Source: Acidobacteriaceae bacterium (lineage in GTDB: Bacteria; Acidobacteriota; Terriglobia; Terriglobales; Acidobacteriaceae). From it: a DNA stretch of 7,233 nucleotides. The notes under the pieces are model-generated. The model saw only the letters and a program-made list of their open reading frames with translations. It was not told the DNA's origin and ran no database searches. How positions within the stretch are numbered: the stretch's first letter is position 1; the number at the start of each line of letters is the position of its first letter. Below are positions 1 through 6,490 of the stretch, piece after piece. Both the position numbers and the translations under genes were made by a program. The stretch spans positions 6,898-14,130 of the forward strand of contig PMTP01000128.1 of NCBI GenBank assembly GCA_003167305.1, read 5' to 3'.

Positions 1-328
1 CGGGCGCTGTGCTGGTATAAGGAACGGCGGCAGGCGATGCGGCCAGCGAAAAAGGCAAAGTGATTTGTTCCATTGCGGCTGCAAGCACCGGCCTTTGAAT
101 CGGTGTGGCGAACGCCGAGCGAAGGGATTCTCCGGCAGCGATGAGAAGCGAGAACGGGATCAGGTATTTGACCGAGGCAATCATCCATACCCAATAACGC
201 ATTCGAGCATGATTCTTGCGCAGGCTGAGCGAGAGCAGCCATGCAATCCCGGTCACGACGGTCGACTGCCATAGATGGTTGGCCAGGGCCGCGGTCCAGG
301 CATCGTTCCAGAATGCCGGAAGCATCAT
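1..328 (-). CDS. M56 family (BlaR1-like) membrane metallopeptidase, N-terminal part
   Basis: The frame reads from an ATG at 328 to the left edge without a stop, giving 109 residues; the rest lies outside the window. The protein begins MMLPAFWNDAWTAALANHLW and has two hydrophobic segments, about residues 15-36 and 45-66, separated by a basic RKNHARMR loop. The pattern NHLWQST, RKNHARxRYW and SVKYLIPFSLL is what I know from the N-terminus of acidobacterial M56/BlaR1 proteins. In the family, a membrane-embedded zinc protease (HExxH, not reached here) senses a signal and inactivates the partner BlaI repressor. Its start overlaps the blaI-like stop by 4 bp (ATGA), so the two are translationally coupled. 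A second ATG at 325 is also possible. The signal is unknown: many such pairs are not linked to a beta-lactamase, and none is visible here. Confidence 0.85.
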   Translation of the reverse strand, partial: MMLPAFWNDAWTAALANHLWQSTVVTGIAWLLSLSLRKNHARMRYWVWMIASVKYLIPFSLLIAAGESLRSAFATPIQRPVLAAAMEQITLPFSLAASPAAVPYTSTAP

Positions 329-711
329 GGCTGCTTCTCCTTGCGGGAAAGAGTTCGCAGCGCTCTCTCCGCATCCTTTACATCTTCAAGAGACAGCTTG
401 CCCAGCTCGATCAGGTGCGCCATGACAGGCTGTGAGCGTCCTCCGAAGATGGCCAGCAGATCGTCGATGAGCCTTCGCTGGGCCGAATCGCGCGAGATCG
501 AGGGAGCGAAAATGTGGAAGTTGCCGACTTTCTTCACGCGCTGCACGACCCCCTTCGCTTCCATTCTGTACACGGTAGTCTGGATGGTCGTGTAGGCGGG
601 CTTTCGCTTCTCCGGGAACGACTCCTGAATTTCGCGGATCGAGGAGTCGCTTTTTGCCCAAAGCGCCTCCATAATCTGAAATTCAAGTTTTGATAATCGT
701 GGCTCAGACAT
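325..711 (-). CDS. BlaI/MecI/CopY family transcriptional repressor
   Basis: This 128-residue protein has the usual length of the family. Residues about 6-70 form the winged helix: LSKLEFQIMEALWA is the first helix region and AYTTIQTTVYRMEAKGVV is the recognition helix and start of the wing, matching the family pattern AYTTVxTxLxRLxxKG. The C-terminal part (FGGRSQPVMAHLIELGKL onwards) is the helical dimerisation region. Such proteins bind dyads in their own promoter and are inactivated by proteolysis when the partner M56 protease is triggered. The M56 gene follows with a 4-bp overlap, supporting a two-gene sensor-repressor operon. The ATG at 711 is preceded by AGGAG at a 6-nt spacing. The regulated targets beyond the operon cannot be seen. 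Confidence 0.93.
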   Translation of the reverse strand: MSEPRLSKLEFQIMEALWAKSDSSIREIQESFPEKRKPAYTTIQTTVYRMEAKGVVQRVKKVGNFHIFAPSISRDSAQRRLIDDLLAIFGGRSQPVMAHLIELGKLSLEDVKDAERALRTLSRKEKQP

Positions 712-720
712 TCCGATCTC

Positions 721-764
721 CTACTTCTATAGGAAGAACTACTATACCTGTATGCGATTGTCAA
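721..764 (-). promoter_or_regulatory. Putative promoter and BlaI-type operator of the blaI-like gene
   Basis: A perfect TTGACA (759-764 on the minus strand) lies 47 nt upstream of the start codon. At a 17-nt spacing the -10 position is only TAGTTC, a poor match; a better TATAGT lies just 12 nt away, too short for a standard promoter. Two imperfect dyads lie between the -35 box and the gene: ATAC-CT-GTAT at 744-753, and CTACTTC (721-727) with GAACTAC (736-742), whose halves match in 5 of 7 bases. BlaI-family operators are short TAC/GTA-rich dyads overlapping the promoter, so autorepression is plausible, but the exact site is uncertain. Confidence 0.4.
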
Positions 765-770
765 TCGTTT

Positions 771-996
771 TGTTATTGTTGCCAATCCAGATACCTCTCG
801 TCGCTCAAACGGGATGCCATTCATCGGAATCATAGCTGCTGCTCAAGGCTCAATAGACGTGATTTCGATTCTATGAGCCGCAGATCATTCCAGAAGCCGG
901 GAGTTCCCTTTCACACAGCACTGGGGTACTGCTCCAAGTATGTCAGATTGCGAAGGCGGTGGTGGGTGACGGATGGCACATTACGGTAGTAAGTCC
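771..996. other. Intergenic region between blaI-like promoter and vapC-like gene
   Basis: About 226 bases between the divergent promoter side of the repressor gene and the end of the toxin gene. No open frame with a credible start, no RNA gene and no T-tract terminator was found. The only structure is a short palindrome at its right end that runs into the toxin stop codon. Confidence 0.5.
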
Positions 997-1001
997 TTAC
1001 T
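988..1001. repeat. 14-bp palindrome across the toxin stop codon
   Basis: AGTAAG-TC-CTTACT has perfect 6-bp arms and a 2-base centre. The TAA of the toxin gene (997-999 on the minus strand) lies inside the right arm. There is no T-tract, and a 2-base loop is too tight for an RNA hairpin without opening a pair, so this could equally be a protein site or chance. Confidence 0.3.
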
Positions 1002-1455
1002 TCTTGGCGGGCGTTACTGCTGCCGGTTCAGCCGGCTCAACCAGCGGATTCACTATCTGAATCGCACCGAAGCGCGGCGATGTTGCCAGATGCTCGGAGT
1101 AGAGGATGGATGCGCCGGCGCGCTCGGCGGCCTCAAGGATCAGGGCATCCCAAAAGGGAAACTTGTGGCGCATCACGATCTCCAGCGCTTCGTGGACCGA
1201 GGCGGGAGTGCTGGCAATCACCTCCCAGGTGGAGTAATCGCGAATCAACAGGCAGACTTCCTCGATGGGCAGGGGATTGCCGGCGTTGCGGCAGAGATGA
1301 ATGCATAGCTCTTCAAGAACCTGCGTGCTCAACACACCCCAGCCGGAGGTCCAAAGCTGCTCCAGCAGCATCTGCGCGCGCAGATGCTTGGCGCCAGCTG
1401 AGCGGTCATGTGCATAGACCAGGATGTCGGTATCAACAAAGCACTTACCGCTCAT
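997..1455 (-). CDS. PIN-domain ribonuclease toxin, VapC-like
   Basis: The protein is 152 residues from the ATG at 1455, which has a GGGGAGA ribosome binding site 6 nt upstream; the frame could be extended upstream by 14 residues but that would enlarge the antitoxin overlap. The PIN fold is shown by FVDTDILVYAHD (D8, D10 and D17), by E48/E49 in VLEELCIHL, and by D103 in FPFWDALIL. These acidic residues hold the Mg/Mn ions of the RNase centre. VapC toxins cleave RNAs such as tRNA and are neutralised by the antitoxin encoded just upstream. The late motif, usually SEDL in close relatives, reads SEHL (E121-H122), so one expected Asp is replaced by His. The last 15 residues are Ala/Pro-rich. Family assignment is firm; the RNA target is unknown. 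Confidence 0.88.
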   Translation of the reverse strand: MSGKCFVDTDILVYAHDRSAGAKHLRAQMLLEQLWTSGWGVLSTQVLEELCIHLCRNAGNPLPIEEVCLLIRDYSTWEVIASTPASVHEALEIVMRHKFPFWDALILEAAERAGASILYSEHLATSPRFGAIQIVNPLVEPAEPAAVTPAKK

Positions 1456-1678
1456 GCAGTTCTCCCCGTGAGCGGGTTGGATTCCAGCACAAGTCAAAGC
1501 CCGACCGCAACCGGGCTACGGCGTTGCGGCGCGCCTGGTCGTATCCTCTGCGCTGGTGGACGGCCTGCTCCAGCCGGTCGGCGAGCAGGGCGCTGATGGA
1601 AGAGCCTTCCTCCGCGGCAAGGACACGGGCTTCGCGCAGCAAATCTTCTTCAATTTTTAATGTGACGTTTGATTTCAT
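1445..1678 (-). CDS. Ribbon-helix-helix antitoxin, VapB/CopG-like
   Basis: The protein is 77 residues from the ATG at 1678. The N-terminus, NVTLKIEEDLLREARVLAAE followed by EGSSISALLADRLEQAV, fits a ribbon-helix-helix fold: one beta strand (residues 3-9) that inserts into DNA and two helices. The basic C-terminus (RRNAVARLRSGFDL and onward) would wrap the toxin. The gene ends 11 bp inside the start of the PIN toxin gene, the usual antitoxin-first, overlapping order. An in-frame codon further up (1747) would give 23 extra residues but crosses the likely promoter and is less credible. No strong ribosome binding site precedes 1678. The complex probably represses its own promoter. Confidence 0.82.
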   Translation of the reverse strand: MKSNVTLKIEEDLLREARVLAAEEGSSISALLADRLEQAVHQRRGYDQARRNAVARLRSGFDLCWNPTRSRGELHER

Positions 1679-1696
1679 AAAGGCACAGATTCCCGT

Positions 1697-1711
1697 GTAG
1701 CACAATACTAC
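1697..1711 (-). promoter_or_regulatory. Possible promoter/operator of the antitoxin-toxin pair
   Basis: On the minus strand TAGTAT (1705-1710) could be a -10 box, with a weak TTGCGC at an 18-nt spacing. It overlaps an inverted repeat GTAG-7 nt-CTAC (1697-1700 and 1708-1711), about 20 nt upstream of the start codon, where an antitoxin operator would be expected. The arms are only 4 bp. Confidence 0.3.
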
Positions 1712-1785
1712 GTGCGTACAAGTTGAAAGCGCAAGTCGAAAAGTCACGCCCAGGGCTAACGAACCAAAATAATCAATTCGGTCTC

Positions 1786-2805
1786 TTATAGCTTGTCGAG
1801 GTGCCGGAATCCTCCGGTACCCACCATCATGGAGGAGAAGATCATGAAGTTATAGCAGGCATGGAGCAGAGTGCTGGCGGCGAGAGAGCGCGTTTTAAGC
1901 CGCACCGCGCAGAGAATCAGGCTGACCACAATCAGCAGGAGGAGCGGTCCGAACGAATGGCCGGTCTGCTCGCCGTGCATCAGGGCGAAGGGCAGGCTGG
2001 TGAAGATGGAGGCGATCACCATGGCGGCGATGGACCATTGGGGATGGCCGTCCGCATCGAGCGGGCGGGGGCGTGTGTGCATGAAGCGTTCGCCAACCCA
2101 GTCGCAAGACGTGGCGAGGGCGGGCAGCAGAAAGCCGCGGAAGGCGATCTCCTCAAAGAAGGGCGCGATGGTGACGCCGAAGGCGAACATCATCCATGCG
2201 GCGCCGGGTGTGCGAAAAATCTCGTCGATTGGCGTGTTTTTTGGCCCGGGCAGCAGTAGATCGTCGAACAGGGCCAGCGCGAAGCAGCCCAGGGCGAGGA
2301 CGGGCAGCCGCCAGGAGAGCCGCCACGCCGCCGCGCCGCGCCAGTGGACTCCGGCAAAGAAGCTCTGCTTCCAAAACAGCGGAAAAACAAGAAAGCCGAG
2401 AATAAAGGTAATGAGATAGATGGCCGCCTCGCTACCCAGAATGTAATGAACGTCGGTGGCGGCCTTTTCCATGGTTGTGACGCCAAAGAGATGGAAATGC
2501 AGGGCAACCATCATCAGCACCGTCGCGCAGACGAACCCTACGGCGCCGAAGGCCGCCAGCAGAACGAGATGGCCGAGATGCGGAATGCGCCGGGGCGCAA
2601 CGGCCTCGGGCTGCGAGAAAGACTGGGACAGATCGGCAGGCGGAGCGCTGGAAGCAGTGGAATCCCAGGTCTCAGAAGCGAGAGCTGGGGTATCCGGATC
2701 TGTCGTGGACTCCCAGGTCCCAGAATCGGGACCTGGGGCACCCGGATCTGGTGCGGGCAATGGGTTCTCTTCCGGCTCGTGAGTGGCGTCTTCCTGGTCG
2801 CTCAT
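1786..2805 (-). CDS. CPBP family intramembrane metalloprotease with a disordered, repeat-containing N-terminal tail
   Basis: The protein has 339 residues. Residues 1-73 are polar and rich in Pro, Asp, Ser and Thr; the rest has several membrane segments (about 78-105, 125-145, 165-186, 202-216, 258-275, 285-300 and 308-328). The CPBP (Abi/CAAX protease) motifs are present: FFEEIAFRG (E218, E219, R223), FALMHGE (H277), and LLHACYNF (H315, N319). In the family these bind zinc and cleave substrates in the membrane; relatives handle prenylated proteins, bacteriocin immunity or signalling, but the substrate here is unknown. The start codon shares ATGA with the uvrA stop, so translation is probably coupled to uvrA. 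The tail carries two 16-residue copies (20-35 and 36-51) encoded by a palindromic tandem repeat, which makes the tail look like an added rather than a functional part. Confidence 0.9.
   Translation of the reverse strand: MSDQEDATHEPEENPLPAPDPGAPGPDSGTWESTTDPDTPALASETWDSTASSAPPADLSQSFSQPEAVAPRRIPHLGHLVLLAAFGAVGFVCATVLMMVALHFHLFGVTTMEKAATDVHYILGSEAAIYLITFILGFLVFPLFWKQSFFAGVHWRGAAAWRLSWRLPVLALGCFALALFDDLLLPGPKNTPIDEIFRTPGAAWMMFAFGVTIAPFFEEIAFRGFLLPALATSCDWVGERFMHTRPRPLDADGHPQWSIAAMVIASIFTSLPFALMHGEQTGHSFGPLLLLIVVSLILCAVRLKTRSLAASTLLHACYNFMIFSSMMVGTGGFRHLDKL
2658..2753. repeat. Tandem 48-bp palindromic repeat (two copies) inside the CPBP gene
   Basis: Two adjacent copies, 2658-2705 and 2706-2753, agree at 39 of 48 bases. 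Each contains a hairpin with 10-bp arms and a 6-base loop. The second is perfect: CCCAGGTCCC (2712-2721) with GGGACCTGGG (2728-2737). The first, CCCAGGTCTC (2664-2673) with GAGAGCTGGG (2680-2689), has one mismatch. At one pair the copies differ as T-A against C-G, so the stem is kept. The ends (TCCCA and TGGGG(C/T)A) match those of the elements at 2930-2998 and 5889-5924. The unit length is a multiple of three, so the reading frame is preserved. Confidence 0.88.
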
Positions 2806-5800
2806 GGCAGCACCGTCTTCTTTCTGCGGGAATAGGATTTCTTTTTGGCGGTCTTCTTTGCGGCTGTCGGTTTGCGTGGAACGGATTTCGCCGGTTTTGG
2901 TCGTGCGAAAGCCGGTTCGGGTTCATGGTATCCCACTCTTTCCGCAGAAAAAAACTCAGATCCTTCGACTGCGCTCAGGAGCGGAAAGGATGGGGCACGG
3001 AGGTCTAATAGCTCGTCCGGTTCGGCCGCTTCAAGTTTTCCGTTGCTGGAGGTGTAATAGCGTTTGAGAAACTGGCCGGTGTAGGAGCCGGGAGTGGCGG
3101 CAATCTTTGCGGGCCGGCCCTCAGCCACCACGCGGCCGCCGTCTTCGCCGCCTTCCGGGCCGAGATCGAGAATCCAGTCGGCGTTGCGGATCACGTCCAG
3201 GTTGTGCTCGATGATGATCACCGTGTTGCCCAGGTCGGCGAGGCGGTGAAGAACTTCGAGGAGCTTGCGCACGTCGTCGAAGTGCAGGCCGGTGGTGGGT
3301 TCATCGAGCAGATAAAGCGTGCGGCCGGTCTGCCGCTTGCTCAGCTCCCGCGCCAGCTTCATGCGCTGCGCCTCGCCTCCCGACAATGTCGTCGCGCTCT
3401 GGCCGAGATGCACGTAGCCCAGGCCCACATCGACCAGCGTTTGCAGCTTCTGGCGAACCTGCGGCACGTCGGTCAGAACAATGAGAGCGTCTTCGATGGT
3501 CAGCTCCAGAATGTCGGCGATGGAGTGTCCCTTGAATTTTACGGCCAGCGTCTCCTGGTTGTAGCGCCTGCCGTTGCAGACCTCGCACTGCACGTAAACG
3601 TCGGGCATGAAATTCATCTCAATGCGGCGCTGGCCGTCGCCCTGGCAGGCCTCGCAGCGGCCGCCGCCGACGTTGAAGCTGAAGCGCCCCGGCTTGTAGC
3701 CGCGCTCTCGGGCCTCGGGCAGCATGGCGAACAAATCTCGAATCGGCGCGAAGACCTGCGTGTACGTAGCCGGATTGGAGCGCGGCGTCCGCCCGATCGG
3801 CGATTGGTCGATGCGGACAACCTTGTCGATCTGCTCGGCGCCCGAGAGCGATTCGTGCGCGCCGGGCTCCTCGCGCGAGCCGTAGATCGTCTGCGCCAGC
3901 GAGCGGTAAAGTATGTCGTTGACCAGAGTGCTCTTGCCACTGCCGCTGACGCCGGTGACCACGGTCATCACGCCCAGCGGAATGCGCACATTCACGTCCT
4001 GCAAATTGTGCTCGCGCGCGCCCGAGACGGTGAGCCACTTGCCGGTGAGTGGGCGCGGCTTGGCGCGTTGCAGCATGGGAGCCGCGCCGCTGAGATAGCG
4101 TCCGGTGAGCGACTCCGGGCAGGCCATGATCTCCGCCGGCGTACCTTGAGCAACGACGTAGCCGCCCAGGCGGCCCGCGCCGGGGCCAAGGTCGAGGACG
4201 TAATCGGCGTGGCGGATCGTCTCTTCATCGTGCTCGACGACCAGCACCGTGTTGCCCAGGTCGCGCAGCCTTTCCAGAGCCTGAATCAGCCGGTTATTGT
4301 CGCGCTGGTGCAGGCCGATGGACGGCTCGTCCAGAACATAAAGCACGCCGCGCAGCCGCGAGCCGATCTGCGTGGCAAGGCGAATGCGCTGGCCCTCGCC
4401 GCCGCTGAGCGTGGTCGCATTGCGGTCCAGCGAGAGGTAGGTGAGGCCGACGGCGCAGAGAAACTCCAGCCGCTCGGCGATCTCGTGGCGCAGGCGCTCG
4501 GCCACCAGCGACTCGCGCGCCGTGAAGCTCAGGTTGATCGCCGCCGATAGCGCGCGGTTGAGCGGCAGCGCGGTGAAGTCGGCGATGGAGAGGCCGCCGA
4601 TCTTGACCGCCAGCGACTCCGGGCGCAGCCGCTTGCCGCGGCAGACCGGGCAGGGCGTCGCCGACATGTAGGCCATCATCGACTCGCGATAGGAATCGCT
4701 GCGCGCCTCTTCAATGCTGTCGCGCAGAAAGGCGAGAACCCCGTGAAAGCCGGTGCGCGGAGCCTCGCCTTTGGGCGGCCCGTAGACCAGAATGTGCTGC
4801 TGTTTGACCGGCAGGTCTTCGAAGGGGGTTCTGAGGTTGATCTTGTAGCGGTCGGCGGCCAGATGAACAAGCCTGAGCAGATACTGCGAGGTGGAACCGG
4901 GGCCCAGACCATCCAACAGCGGCTTCGACCAGTCGGTGATCACTTTGGCGGGATCGAGGTCATAGAGCGAGCCCAGCCCGTGGCACTCCGGGCAAGCGCC
5001 GTAGGCGGAGTTGAAGCTGAAGCTGCGCGGCTCCAGCTTGGGCACATCGAGGCCGCAGTCGGGGCAGGCCATGGAGGCGGAGAACAACTGCTCCTCGCTG
5101 CCTGTGACGGCCACCAGCACCAGGCCGTTGGCCAGTTGCAGCGCCTTGGCCACGGCAGCGTCGAGGCGCTTTTCAGCGGAGGGCTTGCCGGCGGCGAGCG
5201 GCGTTGCCGCCGGAATCGTCGTGGGGACCGGCGGATTCTTCAGCAGGATGCGGTCGATCACCGCTTCGATGGTGTGGTTCTTGCGGCGGTCCAGGTTCAC
5301 AGGCTCAGACAGGTCCATGATCTCGCCGTCCACGCGTGCGCGGAAGCCCTGCCGGTCGAGCTGGTCGAGCATCTCCTTGAACTCACCCTTGCGCCCGCGA
5401 ACGATGGGCGCCATTACGGTGACGCGCTCGCCGAAGCCGAGTTCGAGAATGCGCTGCACAATCTGATCTGCGCTCTGGTGAGAGATCAGCCGGCCGCAAT
5501 TGGGGCAATGGGGCGCGCCGACTGATGCGTAGAGCAGGCGCAGGTAATCGTAGATTTCCGTGATGGTGCCCACCGTGGAGCGGGGGCTGCGGCTGGTCGT
5601 CTTCTGCTCGATGGAGATGGCTGGGCTGAGTCCCTCAATCGAGTCCACGTCGGGCCGCTCGATCTGGTCGAGGAACTGCCGCGCGTAGGCCGAGAGCGTT
5701 TCCACGTAGCGCCGCTGGCCCTCGGCGTAGATCGTGTCGAAGGCAAGCGAGCTCTTGCCCGAGCCGCTGAGGCCCGTGACCACCGTGAGCGTGTTGCGCG

Positions 5801-5870
5801 GGATGCGCACGTTGATGTCGCGCAGGTTGTGCTGGCGCGCCCCGCGCACCGTGATGTGTGTGATGGGCAT
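2802..5870 (-). CDS. uvrA: UvrABC excision nuclease subunit A with a C-terminal extension
   Basis: UvrA is the damage-sensing ATPase of nucleotide excision repair; as a dimer it loads UvrB on lesions in the cytoplasm. From ATG 5870 the protein has 1022 residues. It carries two ABC ATPase modules: Walker [10 protein letters not shown] (33-41) and GVSGSGKS (640-647), signatures LSGGEGQR (from 488) and LSGGEAQR (from 829), and Walker [13 protein letters not shown] and [12 protein letters not shown]. Zinc modules of CxxC-X19/20-CxxC type start at C269 and C739. The family-like part ends at FLKRYY near 937, where the E. coli protein (940 residues) also ends; the last 85 residues are extra, contain a palindromic element and finish in a Lys/Arg-rich stretch. 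A TTG at 5882 in the same frame is an alternative start adding four residues. Neither has a clear ribosome binding site. Confidence 0.97.
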   Translation of the reverse strand: MPITHITVRGARQHNLRDINVRIPRNTLTVVTGLSGSGKSSLAFDTIYAEGQRRYVETLSAYARQFLDQIERPDVDSIEGLSPAISIEQKTTSRSPRSTVGTITEIYDYLRLLYASVGAPHCPNCGRLISHQSADQIVQRILELGFGERVTVMAPIVRGRKGEFKEMLDQLDRQGFRARVDGEIMDLSEPVNLDRRKNHTIEAVIDRILLKNPPVPTTIPAATPLAAGKPSAEKRLDAAVAKALQLANGLVLVAVTGSEEQLFSASMACPDCGLDVPKLEPRSFSFNSAYGACPECHGLGSLYDLDPAKVITDWSKPLLDGLGPGSTSQYLLRLVHLAADRYKINLRTPFEDLPVKQQHILVYGPPKGEAPRTGFHGVLAFLRDSIEEARSDSYRESMMAYMSATPCPVCRGKRLRPESLAVKIGGLSIADFTALPLNRALSAAINLSFTARESLVAERLRHEIAERLEFLCAVGLTYLSLDRNATTLSGGEGQRIRLATQIGSRLRGVLYVLDEPSIGLHQRDNNRLIQALERLRDLGNTVLVVEHDEETIRHADYVLDLGPGAGRLGGYVVAQGTPAEIMACPESLTGRYLSGAAPMLQRAKPRPLTGKWLTVSGAREHNLQDVNVRIPLGVMTVVTGVSGSGKSTLVNDILYRSLAQTIYGSREEPGAHESLSGAEQIDKVVRIDQSPIGRTPRSNPATYTQVFAPIRDLFAMLPEARERGYKPGRFSFNVGGGRCEACQGDGQRRIEMNFMPDVYVQCEVCNGRRYNQETLAVKFKGHSIADILELTIEDALIVLTDVPQVRQKLQTLVDVGLGYVHLGQSATTLSGGEAQRMKLARELSKRQTGRTLYLLDEPTTGLHFDDVRKLLEVLHRLADLGNTVIIIEHNLDVIRNADWILDLGPEGGEDGGRVVAEGRPAKIAATPGSYTGQFLKRYYTSSNGKLEAAEPDELLDLRAPSFPLLSAVEGSEFFSAERVGYHEPEPAFARPKPAKSVPRKPTAAKKTAKKKSYSRRKKTVLP
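2930..2998. repeat. Palindromic element inside the UvrA C-terminal tail
   Basis: The element runs ATCCCA ... TGGGGCAC. Its arms, CCCACTCTTTCCGC (2932-2945) and GCGGAAAGGATGGG (2981-2994), pair at 12 of 14 positions plus a possible G-T wobble. They enclose 35 bases containing CCTTCGACTGCGCTCAGG, a motif I recall as dispersed in many bacterial genomes, and a run of seven A (2948-2954). It is read through in frame by uvrA, giving roughly residues 958-980 ([20 protein letters not shown] and on), with no counterpart in normal UvrA proteins. Confidence 0.8.
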
Positions 5871-5888
5871 GGGTGCAATCAAATTGGG

Positions 5889-5924
5889 TGCCCCATCCTT
5901 CGCGTTCTTCGCGAAGGGTGGGAT
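5889..5924. repeat. Palindromic element in the uvrA leader
   Basis: CCCATCCTTCGCG (5892-5904) and CGCGAAGGGTGGG (5910-5922) form a 13-bp stem with one G-T wobble and a 5-base loop. The flanks read GTGC on the left and AT on the right, so on the minus strand the element is ATCCCA ... TGGGGCACC, the same ends as the copies in the uvrA tail and the CPBP gene. It lies between the CDGSH stop and the uvrA start, 18 nt upstream of the ATG. It has no T-tract, so it is not a typical intrinsic terminator, though it would fold in RNA. Confidence 0.82.
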
Positions 5925-5960
5925 CGCGTGAAGACTTCATTACGGCAACAGAAAAAAGCT

Positions 5961-6200
5961 CTAAAGCTGGCGGTGGCTGCCGTCGCAGAGAACGGGGTTG
6001 GCGCTGTGCTTGCAGCCGCAGAAGTAGACGGTCTTGGTTTCGGTGGCCTCGAACTTTACCGGCGTGAAACCGCTGCCCTTGTGGCTGCCGTCGCAGAAGG
6101 GCTGGCCTGCGCTCAAGCCGCAGGCGCACCAGTAGTAGCTCTTGCCGGCTTCGACTTCGACGGGATAGGGACTCTTTTGGGCAATCGTTGCTTCAGGCAT
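5961..6200 (-). CDS. Small protein with two CDGSH iron-sulfur motifs
   Basis: The protein is 79 residues from the ATG at 6200, which follows AAGGAG at an 8-nt spacing; a longer frame to 6305 exists but lacks this support. It contains two CDGSH motifs: CACGLSAGQPFCDGSH (C25, C27, C36, H40) and CGCKHSANPVLCDGSH (C61, C63, C72, H76). In mitoNEET-type proteins these 3-Cys, 1-His sets each bind a redox-active [2Fe-2S] cluster, and two motifs in one chain resemble the CISD3 arrangement. No signal peptide or membrane segment is seen, so it should be cytosolic. The role in bacteria is poorly known; iron-sulfur or electron handling is likely. It lies 90 bp upstream of uvrA in the same direction and may share a transcript. 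Confidence 0.92.
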   Translation of the reverse strand: MPEATIAQKSPYPVEVEAGKSYYWCACGLSAGQPFCDGSHKGSGFTPVKFEATETKTVYFCGCKHSANPVLCDGSHRQL

Positions 6201-6230
6201 GGGGGATTCTCCTTCCAATGCAGTACAGAT

Positions 6231-6244
6231 ATTATCGCCGATAA
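6231..6244 (-). promoter_or_regulatory. 13-bp palindrome overlapping a possible -10 box of the CDGSH gene
   Basis: TTATCG-C-CGATAA (6232-6244) is a perfect palindrome around one base. On the minus strand its end forms GATAAT (6231-6236), a good -10 box that would start transcription about 24 nt before the ATG at 6200, with the ribosome binding site in between. No -35 box was found at 16-18 nt, as would fit an activator-dependent promoter. The regulator is unknown. Confidence 0.4.
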
Positions 6245-6365
6245 CGGAGAGCGCCGCACTCTGCCCATCGAATTCGCCAGCGGCGGGCAATTCAGCCCCG
6301 CGCAACCGCCTTTAACCTGAATACAACCTAGAGGGTATTCCATTGGTCAATAGAAAGCAGACTTG

Positions 6366-6459
6366 CGCAGCGGGTTTTCTGCGACAATCGGAGAGAGCGA
6401 TTATCGGGCGAGTCCGGAAGGTTTTTTGGGGCGGCCTGAGCGGGAACGCGGCGCGTTCC
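6366..6459 (+). promoter_or_regulatory. Leader region with small hairpins upstream of the 55-residue gene
   Basis: Three inverted repeats occur in a row: CGCAG-8 nt-CTGCG (6366-6383), AATCG-7 nt-CGATT (6386-6402), and the strongest, GGAACGC-GGC-GCGTTCC (6443-6459) with perfect 7-bp arms, ending 31 nt before the start codon. No confident promoter or known riboswitch pattern was recognised. The region may be a structured leader or hold protein sites. Confidence 0.3.
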
Positions 6460-6490
6460 AGACCACAAGTAAAGTGTACGAAAGCAAAAG

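Noticed and set aside
1801..2419. Plus-strand frames opposite the CPBP protease
   Set aside because: The minus-strand protein has all CPBP motifs and membrane helices; the plus-strand products are low-complexity shadows.
3204..4550. Plus-strand open frame of 448 codons opposite uvrA
   Set aside because: It lies wholly inside well-conserved uvrA; its product is Ala/Leu/Arg/Val-biased with no recognisable domain, as expected of the strand opposite a GC-rich gene.
4743..5525. Plus-strand open frame of 260 codons opposite uvrA
   Set aside because: Same reason: composition follows the uvrA codons in antisense and no start signal is visible.
5949..5967. Intrinsic terminator after the CDGSH gene (AGCT-CTAA-AGCT next to a run of six A on the plus strand)
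   Set aside because: The T-tract is present in the transcript but the stem is only 4 bp, two of them A-T; too weak to call.
6201..6305. Upstream extension of the CDGSH protein to 114 residues
   Set aside because: The start at 6200 has a strong ribosome binding site, and the extension would make the palindrome and -10 box coding.
5829..6320. Plus-strand open frame of 163 codons opposite the CDGSH gene
   Set aside because: The opposite strand has two complete CDGSH motifs and a ribosome binding site, which explains the region fully.
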